Source of the DNA: Argopecten irradians
Taxonomy: Eukaryota; Mollusca; Bivalvia; Pectinida; Pectinidae
Assembly: GCF_041381155.1 (NCBI RefSeq)
Contig: NC_091141.1
Span: 23,580,828 to 23,644,827, forward strand
DNA: 64,000 nt
Direction: 5' to 3'
Shown: one piece after another, positions 24,800-38,100 of the stretch
How positions within the stretch are numbered: position 1 is the first letter of the stretch
How the letters are laid out: the number at the start of each line of letters is the position of its first letter
The notes under the pieces: model-generated
Told to the model about the DNA's origin: nothing
What the model saw: the letters and a program-made list of their open reading frames with translations, nothing else
Database searches by the model: none
Made by a program: the position numbers and the translations under genes

Positions 24800-27420
24800 A
24801 AAGGCGTTAAATTGTGGCGTGTTTGTCATCTTTTTAAATATCGTTAATCAAACTAATTAATTATTTAAATGAAAGCTACAAAAAAGAAGCCATATGGACA
24901 GGTTATCTGAAGTCCAATAAAGGTAATACTATAACCATTTCCTGCATAGATATACCCTCAAGTAAAATAATGGAGAAAGAGAAAAGATGGTAGTGTTTTA
25001 TCTTATGGTAGCACATGGGGATTTTTTTGAGTCGACTGCTTTCCCCTGACTTTTTTGTTTGTTTATATTGAATACAGAATAAATCAAGACGCATATACAA
25101 TAATAAATATAATTTATGTGAGGACACGTGATTTCATTGTGGATATGTATATCTAAATGAAAAAATAATAGACTGTGTTCAGACAGAGACAGATACAATA
25201 AAAAACGTTAATATACAGATAGTATAGATATAATTTATACAGACTTTTAATTTGAATCCATTGCTATTCATAAACATAATACCACAATAAAGCAATTTAA
25301 CGAATAACCGTGGATGTTGACGGTCTATCGGCGTAGATATTTAGAATCATGGTTTTCATTTGCCACCGGTGCACATTATCAAGGGTAGGTATGGTCGACA
25401 CCGTACTTCTGAAAGTGTAAATGTATATGATTAGTCGATATGACATTGTTTAACTAAAATCAAAACTTGTTAAAAAAATAAGTTAATGAGAAACAGCTGG
25501 TAAAAGAAACAGACAAGAGAAATATATATTCAGATTGTTTGCTTAATGTTAGCATGTACATGTACAGGCATTTGCAATTCGTTGTATGAGGATGTGTGAT
25601 TTAAGCTAGAATCCATCGATATACTAAACTATTTGTAGGTACGTATACGAGTCACGTAAATACATTATTGTAATAATTTGGCTACATTCAAATTACATGT
25701 ATTATGGAAATGAAAAGTGCATTTATATCTTGGATAAAACGATTTGATGTTGTATCAACTACCCCATGAATCTACTTTTGTATTTTGCACTCTTGTAGGA
25801 ATGGACAAAATATCTTCCAGTTATCAAAATTTGAATATGACCAAGGGTATAGATAACAAATGCATCAGGACACATTCTGATCTACTTCAAATCATTCAGT
25901 AATTGAAAGTACAATTTATTTCAGTTCAAATTAATTGGATTCTTTTGTGTATTCCCTTACATTTTAAATAATTTATACATAACTTTCTTTCTTTTTTCTT
26001 CTCCTTCTTCTTCATATTATGTTTATTCATAACCTATACTTAAACAAATATTTTTTGTTATTTTTGTTCTCTAATTATACTAAATAAAATAATGCATTTG
26101 TCTTGGTAGTGGAAGATAGGTTTACTTATATCCTGATCGTCGTCTCCGTGATTGTTTTAGGTGTTTAGTGAAATGCAAGTGTGAATAATCACATAAAAAT
26201 ATTTTTGTTTTATGAAACCTGCTAAATATTTATCTATAATGAACTAATCGATTCGACACTCAATTTAAAATCTTTTGACATTAGGTTTAAGAAGTAAACT
26301 ATAGAATAACTTGGGAATATTTTTCATATTTCAGACTTCATCTTGTTTTCAGGAGCGCATTGACAAGAACCTTTTTTTTCTCAATAAGTGATTGACCTCC
26401 TTATAAACAAGACTGCAATAACTTAAGGTATTATGAATAAACCTCTTGATATAGTGAGCGTTGTAGTACTTTGTCCAGTTCCTGTAGCGTTAGTGGTGAA
26501 GCGAGTGTGTACATGTGTTTTTACCAGAGTCAGCGATCACTGTGCTTATGACGGTTAGAGATGGGTTGTTGACTTCAAAACCAATGTATCACATAACTAA
26601 TGAAAGTAAAAATGAAAAGTATTGTGAATAAAACCAAAATGCAAGTTTATCTGTATCATATAGGTTTTTGTTGTAGATTCTTTAACTTTCAAAACATTCT
26701 CTATAATTGCCATCGAATAAAACAAAATGAGTCTATTTTGAATATTTAAGTTGTTGAGACACTGCTTCACTCACATTTATAATTATTATTTATTTAACAT
26801 GTACATTATTTAGCAAATTTCACTACCATTCTTTGTTATGGTCAACTTTGACTGTTAAATGAAAATAAAAAGAAATAATCCAAACTAAACTAACATTGTT
26901 CTTGACTATTATTCATGCAAACTTAAACTGCACTATGTAATGAAAAGATACTGCTTTCATGTTTATCTCATTTGTTAGAGTTTGCGATATTTTGTTTTGA
27001 TATTTTTAAGTATAAAGATAAACATTAATAAACCAAAGCATTATTTGTAATATGATCGTTTATTGAATTCTTTCCAATGCAATTGCTAAACATACTAAGT
27101 AATAAGATACTAAGATAAACATTGAACTGCATCGAATGTTGCACGAAATGAAAACATAACTTAACTTCTTTCGTGATACTTTGGCAAGTATAATGCTGCA
27201 GATAAGATATCTAAACATCCTCTTCATCTGCTCAGCACACACATGTACGCCTCTCAGTATACCCCCATATATACACTCATACAAACATATGCGTTAATCT
27301 TTCTCTCAAACACATCACAATCACATTGACAACACAAAGAAAAAACGAATAAATACATATACAGATATATAAAACTAACAGAAAACACATTCATTTGTTG
27401 TAAGATGTTTGTTGTCTGTT
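24800..27420. other. Region between the convergent cathepsin and Ig genes
   Basis: No intact exon is recognised. The 3' part of the Ig gene should lie here or further left on the minus strand, because the exon at 28891 ends in an open phase 1 donor. A plausible poly(A) signal for it is AATAAA on the minus strand near 27060, but no connecting exon could be shown. It also contains the Ig relic at 26440-26590. Confidence 0.35.
26440..26590 (-). pseudogene. Ig exon relic, C-terminal half with frameshift
   Basis: The minus strand reads NNPSLTVISTVIADSGKNTCT, then loses frame and continues as FTTNATGTGQSTTTLTISRG. This matches the end of the fourth Ig exon (NAIGTGQSSVTTLSV) and the SLTI...DSGxYxC block. 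The N-terminal half is not found. A single-base frame break lies near the F strand. It is read as a decayed duplicate of an Ig exon; no acceptor is seen. Confidence 0.65.
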
Positions 27421-27425
27421 TTGTT

Positions 27426-28576
27426 CAATCTGATTAAAATCATATCTGGATATCCACGCCGTTCTGGTATACCAGCTATCTGTCACTTCAACGTTTGTAT
27501 CGGATAATAGCTTATCCGGAACGGCGTGGATTTCATGCTAGGTTTACACTATGTTCCCGGCGACCACGGTAGCCCCGTTTGCCCGAAACGTGGCGGGCCG
27601 TTGAATTTTGGCTATTATTTCTTCTGTATTCAAGTTGAGCTAGGTCTTGTGAAGTTTTGCGGATTACGTGGTGGACCGTGGATATAGGGGAAAGTGCTGT
27701 TCCCGGAGGTTAAAGGCACACTACGGCTTTAGCACGGTCTATCAAGGATACCACTACGTTCTCTCTAGGCCTGTTACGATCTGATGAGGTCTGTTACGTT
27801 TTACACGTTTTGATCAAGCTCAGATTACGTTTTTCACGGTTCGCCAAGGCTAACTAGGGATGAAAGTCTGATGACGGGCTTTTTTTGGAGGAAATGAAAC
27901 AATATCTATTGCCGAACATGTCATTTCAAACACGTTTTAATTACAAAATGTGTTAAAAGAAAAGAAAATCTTAACACGAAGTGTTTCTACGCAAATATTT
28001 TTTTTCTGTAATGGTTCTCACTTAAACTGCCTCTTTGGTATAATTTGATGGTTTAAATGTGTTTGATAATGACTATTTCTATTTATTAATACAAATAATT
28101 CGAAAAAGTAGCAAATATGTACCAGGCCAGGCAATGATACTCTATCATATATTGCTTGCAACGTAAGACCGTAATAAGACGTAACACGCCGTATCACGTC
28201 GGGTTTTCAACCGCTACGAGCCGTGATGTGCCTTGACAGAACGCATCAAAACGGCTATCATCCACCTTGGCTTGCCGTCAAAACCTTGACAAACCTGGAC
28301 AAAACGGCACAAAACGTGCAGCCATTCTGCATCAACCGTGATAAAACGTGGAAAAAACGCAACAGAACGTCACAAAACTTGAAATCACCGTGAGATTCCG
28401 GGGAACGTGCTTGATACCCGTTACACCACGGACCGTCTGGAAGTTTTATAATTCTGCGTTGTCTAACGTTGTCTCGCGGTCACCACGTTTTGTCCACGGT
28501 GGCCTGAAACGGGGCTGCCGTGGCCGCCGGGAACATAGTGTAAACCTAGCATCAAGATATGATTCTAATCAGATTG
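27426..28576. mobile_element. 1.15-kb foldback element with nested palindrome
   Basis: The outer ends CAATCTGATTAAAATCATAT (27426) and its imperfect complement (to 28576) are followed inward by a longer inverted pair. That pair starts TGCTAGGTTTACACTATG on the left and ends CATAGTGTAAACCTAGCA on the right. The interior is rich in ACGTTTT/AAAACGT-type subterminal repeats and has no transposase frame. The left arm carries an 80-bp palindrome (27452-27531, ATCCACGCCGTTC and complement) absent from the right arm, so it was inserted later. Confidence 0.7.
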
Positions 28577-28890
28577 TATCAAGGTTTCCTTTCTCTCTCT
28601 ATCCCTAACGAGTGTCAACATATTTGTGTGTAAAGAAATCATATCATTCGTTAGCCTGAAATATAAACATGATTTACTCAAAATATTTTTACAGTTTCCT
28701 TCCTGTAATAGTATCTTATTCAGCATAGAAAATAGTAGTCGAAGTATCAGAACCGGTTGAGAGGAAATAGCAGATCATTAGATTTTGATTATTATTTATC
28801 AAAACTTGGTAACCCAACTGCTGGAGAATCGACTGTTGATTATAATGTTTCATATATTAATTACGTGTATTGTTTGAGAATTATACTTAC

Positions 28891-29166
28891 ACTCTGCCAC
28901 TGACAATGTGGTCACAGAGCTCTGTCCAGTACCTATGGCATTGCTGGCCGTACAGATATACTGGCCCTGGTCACTCGGCTGGACTCCACTGATGGTCAGA
29001 GATGGTGAACTAACCGATGATCCGGTGTATTTTCCAGAGATGTTGACGACTTTGAGCCATCGGACAGACGTATGTGAGGGATTAGCAGATACGGTACAGT
29101 TCAGTGTTATAGTACTTCCGGTCAGCACGCTGTAGGCAGGCTGAAGAACCACCACCAACGGAACAT
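28891..29166 (-). CDS. Ig exon 4 of the IgSF gene
   Basis: 92 codons, phase 1-1, acceptor ATCCTAG, donor GTAAGT. I-set/C2-type Ig domain: LNCTV gives the first Cys, VRWLKV the core Trp, DQGQYICTASN the second Cys. Sequons NCT and NIS are present. It is shorter and more diverged than the other three exons. It could instead belong to a separate downstream Ig gene if the 16-kb gap is not an intron. Confidence 0.85.
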
Positions 29167-32100
29167 CTAGGATATAAATGATATACATGTATATGATTCA
29201 CAATTGGTATACCTTGATAAATAAGAAATATGATAAATCATTGAAACACCTGAAAAATTCATTGGTTACACACCGTACGCAAAACCATAACCTAATCCGA
29301 CTTTCTGATTGGGTAATATTTGCATATCACTATGAATAAGAAATCCAAAAGTGCATTTACATTAACGTGTCATCGTGGCATCACAATAGAATCCTGACGT
29401 TGCGTATTGATTTGGAAAAACAATGAATTTTAAAAATCTATGGACATTAAAATACATGTTCTTTTCTCACGTAGTCTAAAAAAATAAAATATGAACGTCG
29501 ATGTCACTATTATTTAATTTCATCGGGGTTTGAACTGTAGATGCATCTGATTAAATAGATTTTATGGCGGATATATACAATGTAACATGGTTTACACAAC
29601 GCATGAAATAATTTCTGAATATATTTATTTCAACGTTCACGAGAAAATAGGATACAGAATAGAATCAAAAGATAGATTCAATAAAATACGATACCATGAA
29701 TACAATTTCAAAGAACGAAACCAGAATATTATTATTGTTTTCGATGGATAGTCGGACGGAAGTATGGGAGGACAGTCAAGTGATTCGTTATATGTCGAAC
29801 ATGTTAATAATGTTACATTACGATAAACGATCAATTTAAATTTTCATAACACATGGTACTATCTTCCTTTCATTGATCTTAAATTATTATGCATCGTAAA
29901 ACCTGTACTGGGTCGCGATCAGTTACCGTGACTTCTGCGCACGCCCAATCTCCCGAACATTTTTTTTTGATTTTTTAGTCTTGCAAGGGTTCATTCAACA
30001 AAGCTATCCATCAATGATGACTATTATTGGCATGGCGTATTCTGACCAGCGGCGTTGGGAGGGGGTTATTTTACAGTGCATTTGCAACCGATATTGGTCA
30101 CACAAATCTACGTTTTCCTTTTGAAATCAAATTTTGTAACAGTCAATGACAGCAGGAGATAGCATGACTTACCTGCATAATCCTGAAATTTCATGAAATC
30201 ATCGTTTATTTTATTTGACGTACCACGGAATTTTCCGGTGTCAATCGAGGATACGTTTTATCGTCTGCTACCACAATACAAATACTGGAGCAATATGTTT
30301 GTATTTCTGCAGTTTTAACACATGTATAATGGGAACATTTTGCCATCAGGTAGATACTTAAAATTTGGTTGCTAATTTAATATTCTTCATATAAAATGCT
30401 TACTACCATGGAATACAGGGGTGCGACATTATTGTGTATGAACAACTTCACTGAATTAAAACTATAATCAATATGGTTTTATTGTTTGTGAAAAAAAAAA
30501 ATTATTTTGACTTCTGATACCCAATAAATAACATTGAATTCAAAATGCAATAATGAATATACAAATTGATGTTTGATTCACCCGACAGAATGAAAATGTT
30601 TAAGGATTGAATATCTACGTAAGCGCTATGAGAGTCAGCTAAATAAAACGAAGAACAAAAATAATAGCAGAAAACAACAAACAAAACAATGTCAAGCACA
30701 GCTACAGTACAGCTCACGTGGATTTTTAAAAATCCACTAGCCCGTCACGGGCGTGGGCATAGTGGACCCCACGGCCCACCGGATATGACGATCCACGACG
30801 ATCCGTCATATAGCGTGGGCATCAACAGTGCCCACGCGATATCGCGGTACGTGACGAGCCGCGATATATAGTGGGCTTAATTTCACTCGAGACACCGTGT
30901 TTCGTGACGATCCGTCATACATCGTGGGCATGTCATAAGGGTAGTCCTTCGCGGTCCACGATATACCGTGGGCAAGAGCTGCTTTTTTTGGTACAGAATA
31001 TATACGAGCTAACTCCCTTTGTCTTACGGTATTAAGATCGACAATCGGGTATATAGGGTCATCAAGAAAATATAACATCTTGGATTAAGATTTGGTCGAG
31101 GTACATATATTTTGTACCACAACTTATCGAAAAGAACACAAGAGTATTTGATATTTCAAGGAAAGCCATTTACGCATTTTACAAAATTGTTTTATATATT
31201 CAACAAACTGTCATATAAATCATAAAAACTATGATGTCAAATACATGTATAAAAACTAATGTCACGTTGACATTATAGATATTTATAAATCATAATTTTT
31301 TGTTTATAAAACACCACATGCAGACTAATATTTAAGTATTCCGATAACGTTTTCAACTTCTTCCTTTTCGTATTTTAGTATAGAATAATTGATTGATTGT
31401 CAATGTATATTAATGCATATAAATCTACCATAACTTCATAAATTGTTCGTACAGTCAAAATATTAGGGAAAATAACAAAATGATATATAGTAGTATACAT
31501 CGAGAGTGTTACGATGAGCCTACTATTTTATAATTATATTTAGGATTCGTTACTGTTAAAGATTCATTGTTTCAAGAGAAATTATATAACAAATGTTTAT
31601 CAAAGAAATCCTAGTTTAATAAAATCATAGGCCGATTTATTATATGTAATGTAACTGTTTTGATAAACATATGCAATTTTTGTTTAACTGTAATGTAATA
31701 CACTGTTATGCTATGTGTCCTTTATACATGCCTGTCTATATTATGTATATGTGACTTCTTGTTACATTTGCATATGTCCGAGAGTGAAATAAAATCTGAA
31801 ATCCCTAAATCCGTAAGTGTTCCTGACACAAAGCGATGCGTTTATTTACGATAACTTTCTGTTTAGGGTCTGGCTATGAGATTTAGTTAATAATACATTC
31901 GGGTTAAGTAAGTCATATATATAGTATACAGTCATCAGCATCATCATCATCATCAACATCATTTTCAGCATCATCATCATCCGTTATTCATCAAAATGAA
32001 AATGAGAGAGAAAAAATACGTTGGAATGGACTAATTTACATTGAAATATTGTAGATCAAAGTTCAATCTGCGGTACAATCGTGCAACTACATATAGATTA

Positions 32101-35100
32101 CTTTACAAGTCAGTTATAAAGATCTCGGAACACACATGCTTCAAAACCGTTATGTATTTTAAGAGACAAACGATTTACGTGTACGTTTTGATTTTAGTTT
32201 TATATGCCAGTTGAATCTTACCTAACAACATAAGTGACACAAATGTTTCCCATCGCCATGTCTGATATGTGTAGTAATAACTTTTGCGACTTAACAAAAT
32301 TATCGATCTCGTTTTATCATGCTTTATTTCAATTCAAACTTCTGCCATAACGATGCTAACACGGTACATTTTTTAATTTGAAAAATGAAATGTGGGCGGT
32401 CGCTAGTTCTGTTTTAGATATTGGAGTAACCGTACCAGCTTAAAAAGAAAAAGAAATATCCATATTGTTGTATTTCAAACTTTATGCATAACGGTAACTG
32501 AATTATTCAAAGCAGAAATATATCAATGATATTTCTGATATAGTATAAGTGCATATTGAAATTTACTAATTTTAACATTATACTAAATCCTAAAAATAGT
32601 ACATTTATTGTCGATCCTTTTGTATATCATACAGAGATTTAAATAGTAAAATATATGAACATTTATCATAAAATTGCAAAAAGTACCCACATAAATTGTT
32701 ACTTCATAGCAGAGATTTAAATAGTATATATAATATATGTATTTAAATCTCTGTTCAAAGTAAAGTCGAGGTGAAAAGTTAGTATATTTATCGAGGCATT
32801 TGGGATGAAACTACTTGTACATAGGTATTATGAATAATCTATAATAGTTGGTACCTTTTAAAAACTATACTCAATGATATTAAAATAAGTATATTTGGTA
32901 TGGTAGTGCTGTAACCCGCGTGTATTACTATAGATTCGAAACGGTGAATACTTTAGAAATTACGGAAGTACATGCCAAGATACGGTAATTACAGTACTGA
33001 AATAATTTTCAAGATTAAATCCTAAGTTGAAATAGTTCTTAAAACCATTTTTGTTGCTGTATAAATCAACTTGATTAAAGTTTCTTTACATGCGCAGCGG
33101 ACGTCATATAATATACCATGTATATTCCTAGCGGTATGATCGGGAATATTTTATTTCCTTTTGCTTTCACATCTACATTTTAAATGGAGGTGTCAATAAA
33201 AAATACAGAGGCGTTGGAAGCGGGGAGGGGGCAAACATGTCTTTTTGTCCCCCCCATTTTTAGACTGAAATGTTCTAAGAATTCATACATTTATTTGAAA
33301 GAAAAAATATCACACTGTACATTTTTCGTACTTCATTTTAGAAATTTTCCGCTGCGCGGCACATTTCTTAAAAGGTTAGACTGAAAATGTCCATCAAGGG
33401 AACTCTACTATTTCAAAAATGTCTCTTAAAAGATTTGTATATGTCATAGCGAGACATTTAATTCATTATTATTTTGATTTACCCAACAATTTGTCGATGG
33501 TGTGAAGCCAGTATGTTCAGTTCAAGCACGGTTGCGTTATGACATTCACAATTATCATTTCTAAATGCAGGTAACATAATATCGAATAATTACCATGTTA
33601 AGAATGCTTTAAAATCAACAAAATGCTTCGTAAAATTCATTTCAGCCATTCTTAATCTCAGTATTTTCCACGGGGGAGACCCCACACTCATCTCAGCCAT
33701 TCTAAATCGTAATAGTTTTCCCATGGAGGCCTCGAACCCCACAAACACCAAACTCTCGCGCTTCGGCCCTCGCAAATTCATCAAAATACATCGTAAAACT
33801 CATCTCGGCCATTCTAAATCGTAATGTATTTCCCCGGGAAGACCCCGGACTTCCAAACACCAAAGTTTTCATTTCAAAATATTTTATTAATCAATACAAG
33901 TTATACATGAATTACAGAGAAAGATATATAATATTAATGTATTGCTAAATGGATTGGACAACAGGCAAAGCCTATATAGGTCCTCTCCAGAAATCCGGTT
34001 TTACTTAACTAATTAATTATTAATGAATAAATAAATATAGATAGTGTTGTCTCAGTATATAAATATAATAGAAATGAAAAGAAAAGAGTATAATATAAGG
34101 AGCATACCCAAGCGGGCCATAGAAAAGAAAATAACTATTTACAACAGATAGACAAATAAGTAAATATATTTTTAAATGAATAGGTAATAAATAGGCAATC
34201 TCATTTATAGAAAACAAATTAATTAATGTATACATATCACATCCACACACACATACACACCCTCTCATACTGGCCTTAAATATATCAATACATGCATATA
34301 TTTTAATATCATCATAAAACTATTTGTACAATTGAAATCTCTTAGTTTTCCAAAGTTTTGATGTGTATGTAATGATATATGAAAAAATACATATAGTATA
34401 TCAGAAACATATATACATATATTATATATATTATATGGTTGTGTGTTGAATTAATATCGCGGGGGGGGGGGGGGTCAATCTCGTTCAATCTTTATACACC
34501 ATTGAAAACCAAGCAAATAAACTTGTTATACAATACTATTTGACCAAATATATACCTCCGAAATACCGAATTGTTTTATCTAAATTTCGTCTATCTGCTC
34601 ATAATTTGGCCATCGAAACAGGCAGATATACCGATACTGCTAGAGAACAGAGATTGTGCCCTGGTTGCAATTTAGATGTGGAAGACGAAATATCATTTTA
34701 TTTTAATATGTATTAATTATCATGATTTAAGAAAGAAATATGTAAAACCTTTTTATTGGCGTAAACCATCTATGTACAAGTTGATACAATTATTATGTTG
34801 CGAAAATATAAGTGATCTACGTAAATTAGCAAAATTTATATTTGAGGCCATGAAAATAGGATCCCGCCTCAAATAATTTCAGTACAGTTATACTAATGTT
34901 CTATACTTAACCTGTAAGTTATGTAGCCTTTATATAATACACATTTTGATTTCAATGTATAGTACATTTGTAACTTGTCTATGATATTGTACTAATTACT
35001 ATGTGATTGTATATATATGTATATGTGCGTATTTTGCACAATTCCAATAAGTTGTAAACTTAAGGAAAATAAAGAAATAATTGAACATTCTGTAATTCAA

Positions 35101-38100
35101 ATCACAATCTATTTAACGGATGTTCTAACGTGCTTGACAGTAAGACAATTTAGCTAACACCCGATATAGTTCACCAAATACCAAATTGCCTGCGGCTAGA
35201 TAATTACAGGTGAGTTCGATGAATGAGTTTGCGTACAGGTAAATACCACCCTGGTCCAGGTATTACGTAACCATCAAACCAAAGGCATACTAATTATATA
35301 TCTTTATCGGTATATAAAAAAATGCATAAACAAGGTATTTTCTGGCCTTTCCGAGTTTATACTGTCGCTAATGAAAACTACACCAGGTACTTCATCAACT
35401 CATAATAAAGTAATAACCGTTGGTGATAATTCGATCGATCTTGCATGTTAGGTTCTATGTGGGACGTCATAGCGGCCGAGTCGCCGACTAAGCGGGCTGA
35501 AATGCAAGATAAATTTGATTGGTTAATAATATCAGTTTGATTGACAGGACTGATCTAGAAGTTGACCAATGATCGAGCGTTACCTCGCCCACTAGCAATG
35601 GTCAGCCATCCAAAACATGTTTCCCGCTGAGGTCCCCGGGCTGTGTGGGACATCAAAGGGATCAACTGAGGGCCAGGCAATATGATTTAGTTTGATTGAC
35701 AGTTGCCGGTCCGTCAATTTTCTATTAAAAATTTGCTAAATAATATGTACAAGTAAATCACTTACAAACATATGTCGGTTATATAATTAGATATTTTGGT
35801 TATATTGAAAAATGGCGGAAATAAAGCACTCTGAATATGGCGATTTGTTTCATTTTCTTATTTTTTTCCGTAATTTGTGAGCTTGTAGGGCCTTTGTCAT
35901 TTAATGTAGGGTGTTGATTTTTCGTAAATGTAGACTTTGGCATATTGTCTGTACAGGCTTGTAATTTCAAAGTCATCAATTTGAAAATGGTGGAAAAATA
36001 GCTCTCCGAATATTGCGTTTCGTTCATTTTTTAACGTAAATTTTACCGTAATTTATGAAATTTCAAAGAGAAATGTTTTGAATTGGATGTGAAAGAGCAT
36101 GCTCTCAGACACATAAAATGACTAATTTCAAGGTCATATGATTCAAAATGGCGGAGATATAGGACATCAAAATCGAAATTTTAGTTTATATTTGTCCTTG
36201 CGGCACGCGTTTCAGCGCCTTTAAACCTGTATGTACAATGTAGATTTTTCATACCTATGTTGTATAAACTTTTGTCTTCAAAAGTTATGGATTTCAAAGG
36301 GGTTATATAGGAAAATGGCGGAAAATATAGCATTGGTCCAAGATCTTCATAAGAAAAGGAGAATTTTTGCACTTTGACTTGAAAAAACCTGAAATTCTAA
36401 TGTTTTTACCTATTCATTATCAAAATTGATATTTTGAACCTAAATCTCAATCTGAATTTCCAAATTCATATCATGGTTATCAAGGAATAATTACCTGTCA
36501 GAAAACATTTTTACTTTTGAAATTCAGAATTAGCCAGCCAATCAGCGGCCGGGTTAAAATTCTGTCCTGGGCTCAATCTTCGTTACACACGGGCCGTTTC
36601 GAAGGTCTTTTTTCATTTAGTTTTGAATACTTTTCGGGATGTTTTAAGTTCTACATGTACACGTATATATGAACAATGTACACATGTTTGCGTAAATACA
36701 CGTACATGTGTACTACACCGCATACATGGGAGGCCGTCCTTACGTGACCCTAGCTGTTAATAGGACGTACATTTGAACAAACAAACAACAAAAGTAATGC
36801 ACAAACCCAATAACTGACAGGTTTAAAAACCTTTTATGTGTGTGGCAGAGCTGTCACCTGTGACACCGGATGTTCAAACACAACCGGTGCTATTTTGGGA
36901 AAATACCCGGCCGTTTTGAGATCACAGAACCAAATAAATTCCCATAGAGGACCGTGTTAACGTTTGCTACTATTCAGGTTAAATGAAGTTATCAAAATGC
37001 TTTACAAATTTTACATCTACATGTATTGCCCGACCCACACATTAACCATTAACTGATGTACCTTGAATATTCACCTCTCTATGAAATCTTGTGCCCAAAG
37101 GGGGATTCCCCTAAATCTGTTTTTCGGTTGGACCAGACTACTTTCGTAAGAAACGCTTTCTGATTAATATTGAGTGAGATCGTCCGTTCGTTCAAGCAAT
37201 CGTCTGTTCGCTAACATTACTTATATCATTACATAGGTGGAAATCCCGTGTTTTGATCGCGATCAAATCTAGTTTTAATTGATAATATAAAGTAAAATGT
37301 ATTAGTACATTATCATATAATTTAATTTATAAATAAGGACATTTAATAGAAGTTATAATTAATATAAAAGCAAAATTAATTGCGTAGCAAATTAACTGCG
37401 TACATGTCGTTACGGTAAACCACTGCTGGTTATGTCTCATCAATGGATAGTTCAACCCGCATTTTTCCCAGTAAAAACTGTTTTTCTTAGCTCGTGATAT
37501 ACATGTATAGTTAAAACGTTGACTTTTATCTAATAAATCTTACTTTGGATAGTTCGAACCAAGGACGTAGATGAAATTCGTGTTCGAACACATAGTGTAA
37601 TGAACTTAGGTGAAGTCAGAGATTTTCAGTGTTAGCAAATCGTCGCCCAAGAGATATTTTGATCAGCAAAATATTTTTATTGAAAAGGATATATTGATGG
37701 GCATAATAATTGCAAGGACATATAAACATAAACAGATTAAGTGCTTCATAAAATGTTTAACTATGTATGTATGGAATATAGTTTTCATAACGGCAAGGTG
37801 CGGGAAATAGTTTTAAGCCCTGTTAAATGTATACTTTTGCTACATGGAACCTGGCGCGTTGCAAAGCATTGGAAATATGAGAAATTACATTTTATTGTGT
37901 CAACCGATTGAGGAACCTCTAAGCACTGGTTTAAGCAAGAAATAATTTAGTATCGGGCATGTGGTTGCTCGCGAGCATCAACACTGATCAAAGGACCGAT
38001 CGCTAAAATGTCAGGTCACATGCCTGATAATAAATTAAACAGACAGAGTCAAAATAAATCCAACATCTGCCAACTGAAACTGTAGATACATATATAGTTG

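Noticed and set aside
25310..25425. Candidate terminal exon of the Ig gene behind a TTTCAG acceptor
   Set aside because: Joined in phase it gives an immediate stop or a short tail without similarity; not supportable.
25980..26040. Lys-rich frame on the minus strand
   Set aside because: It is a CTT/TTC low-complexity tract.
26130..26200. Possible short basic cytoplasmic tail on the minus strand (KHLKQSRRRRSGYK then stop)
   Set aside because: No hydrophobic segment or acceptor precedes it in frame, so it could not be tied to the Ig gene.
28348..28608. 86-aa open frame
   Set aside because: Lies in the right arm of the foldback element and reads its subterminal repeats.
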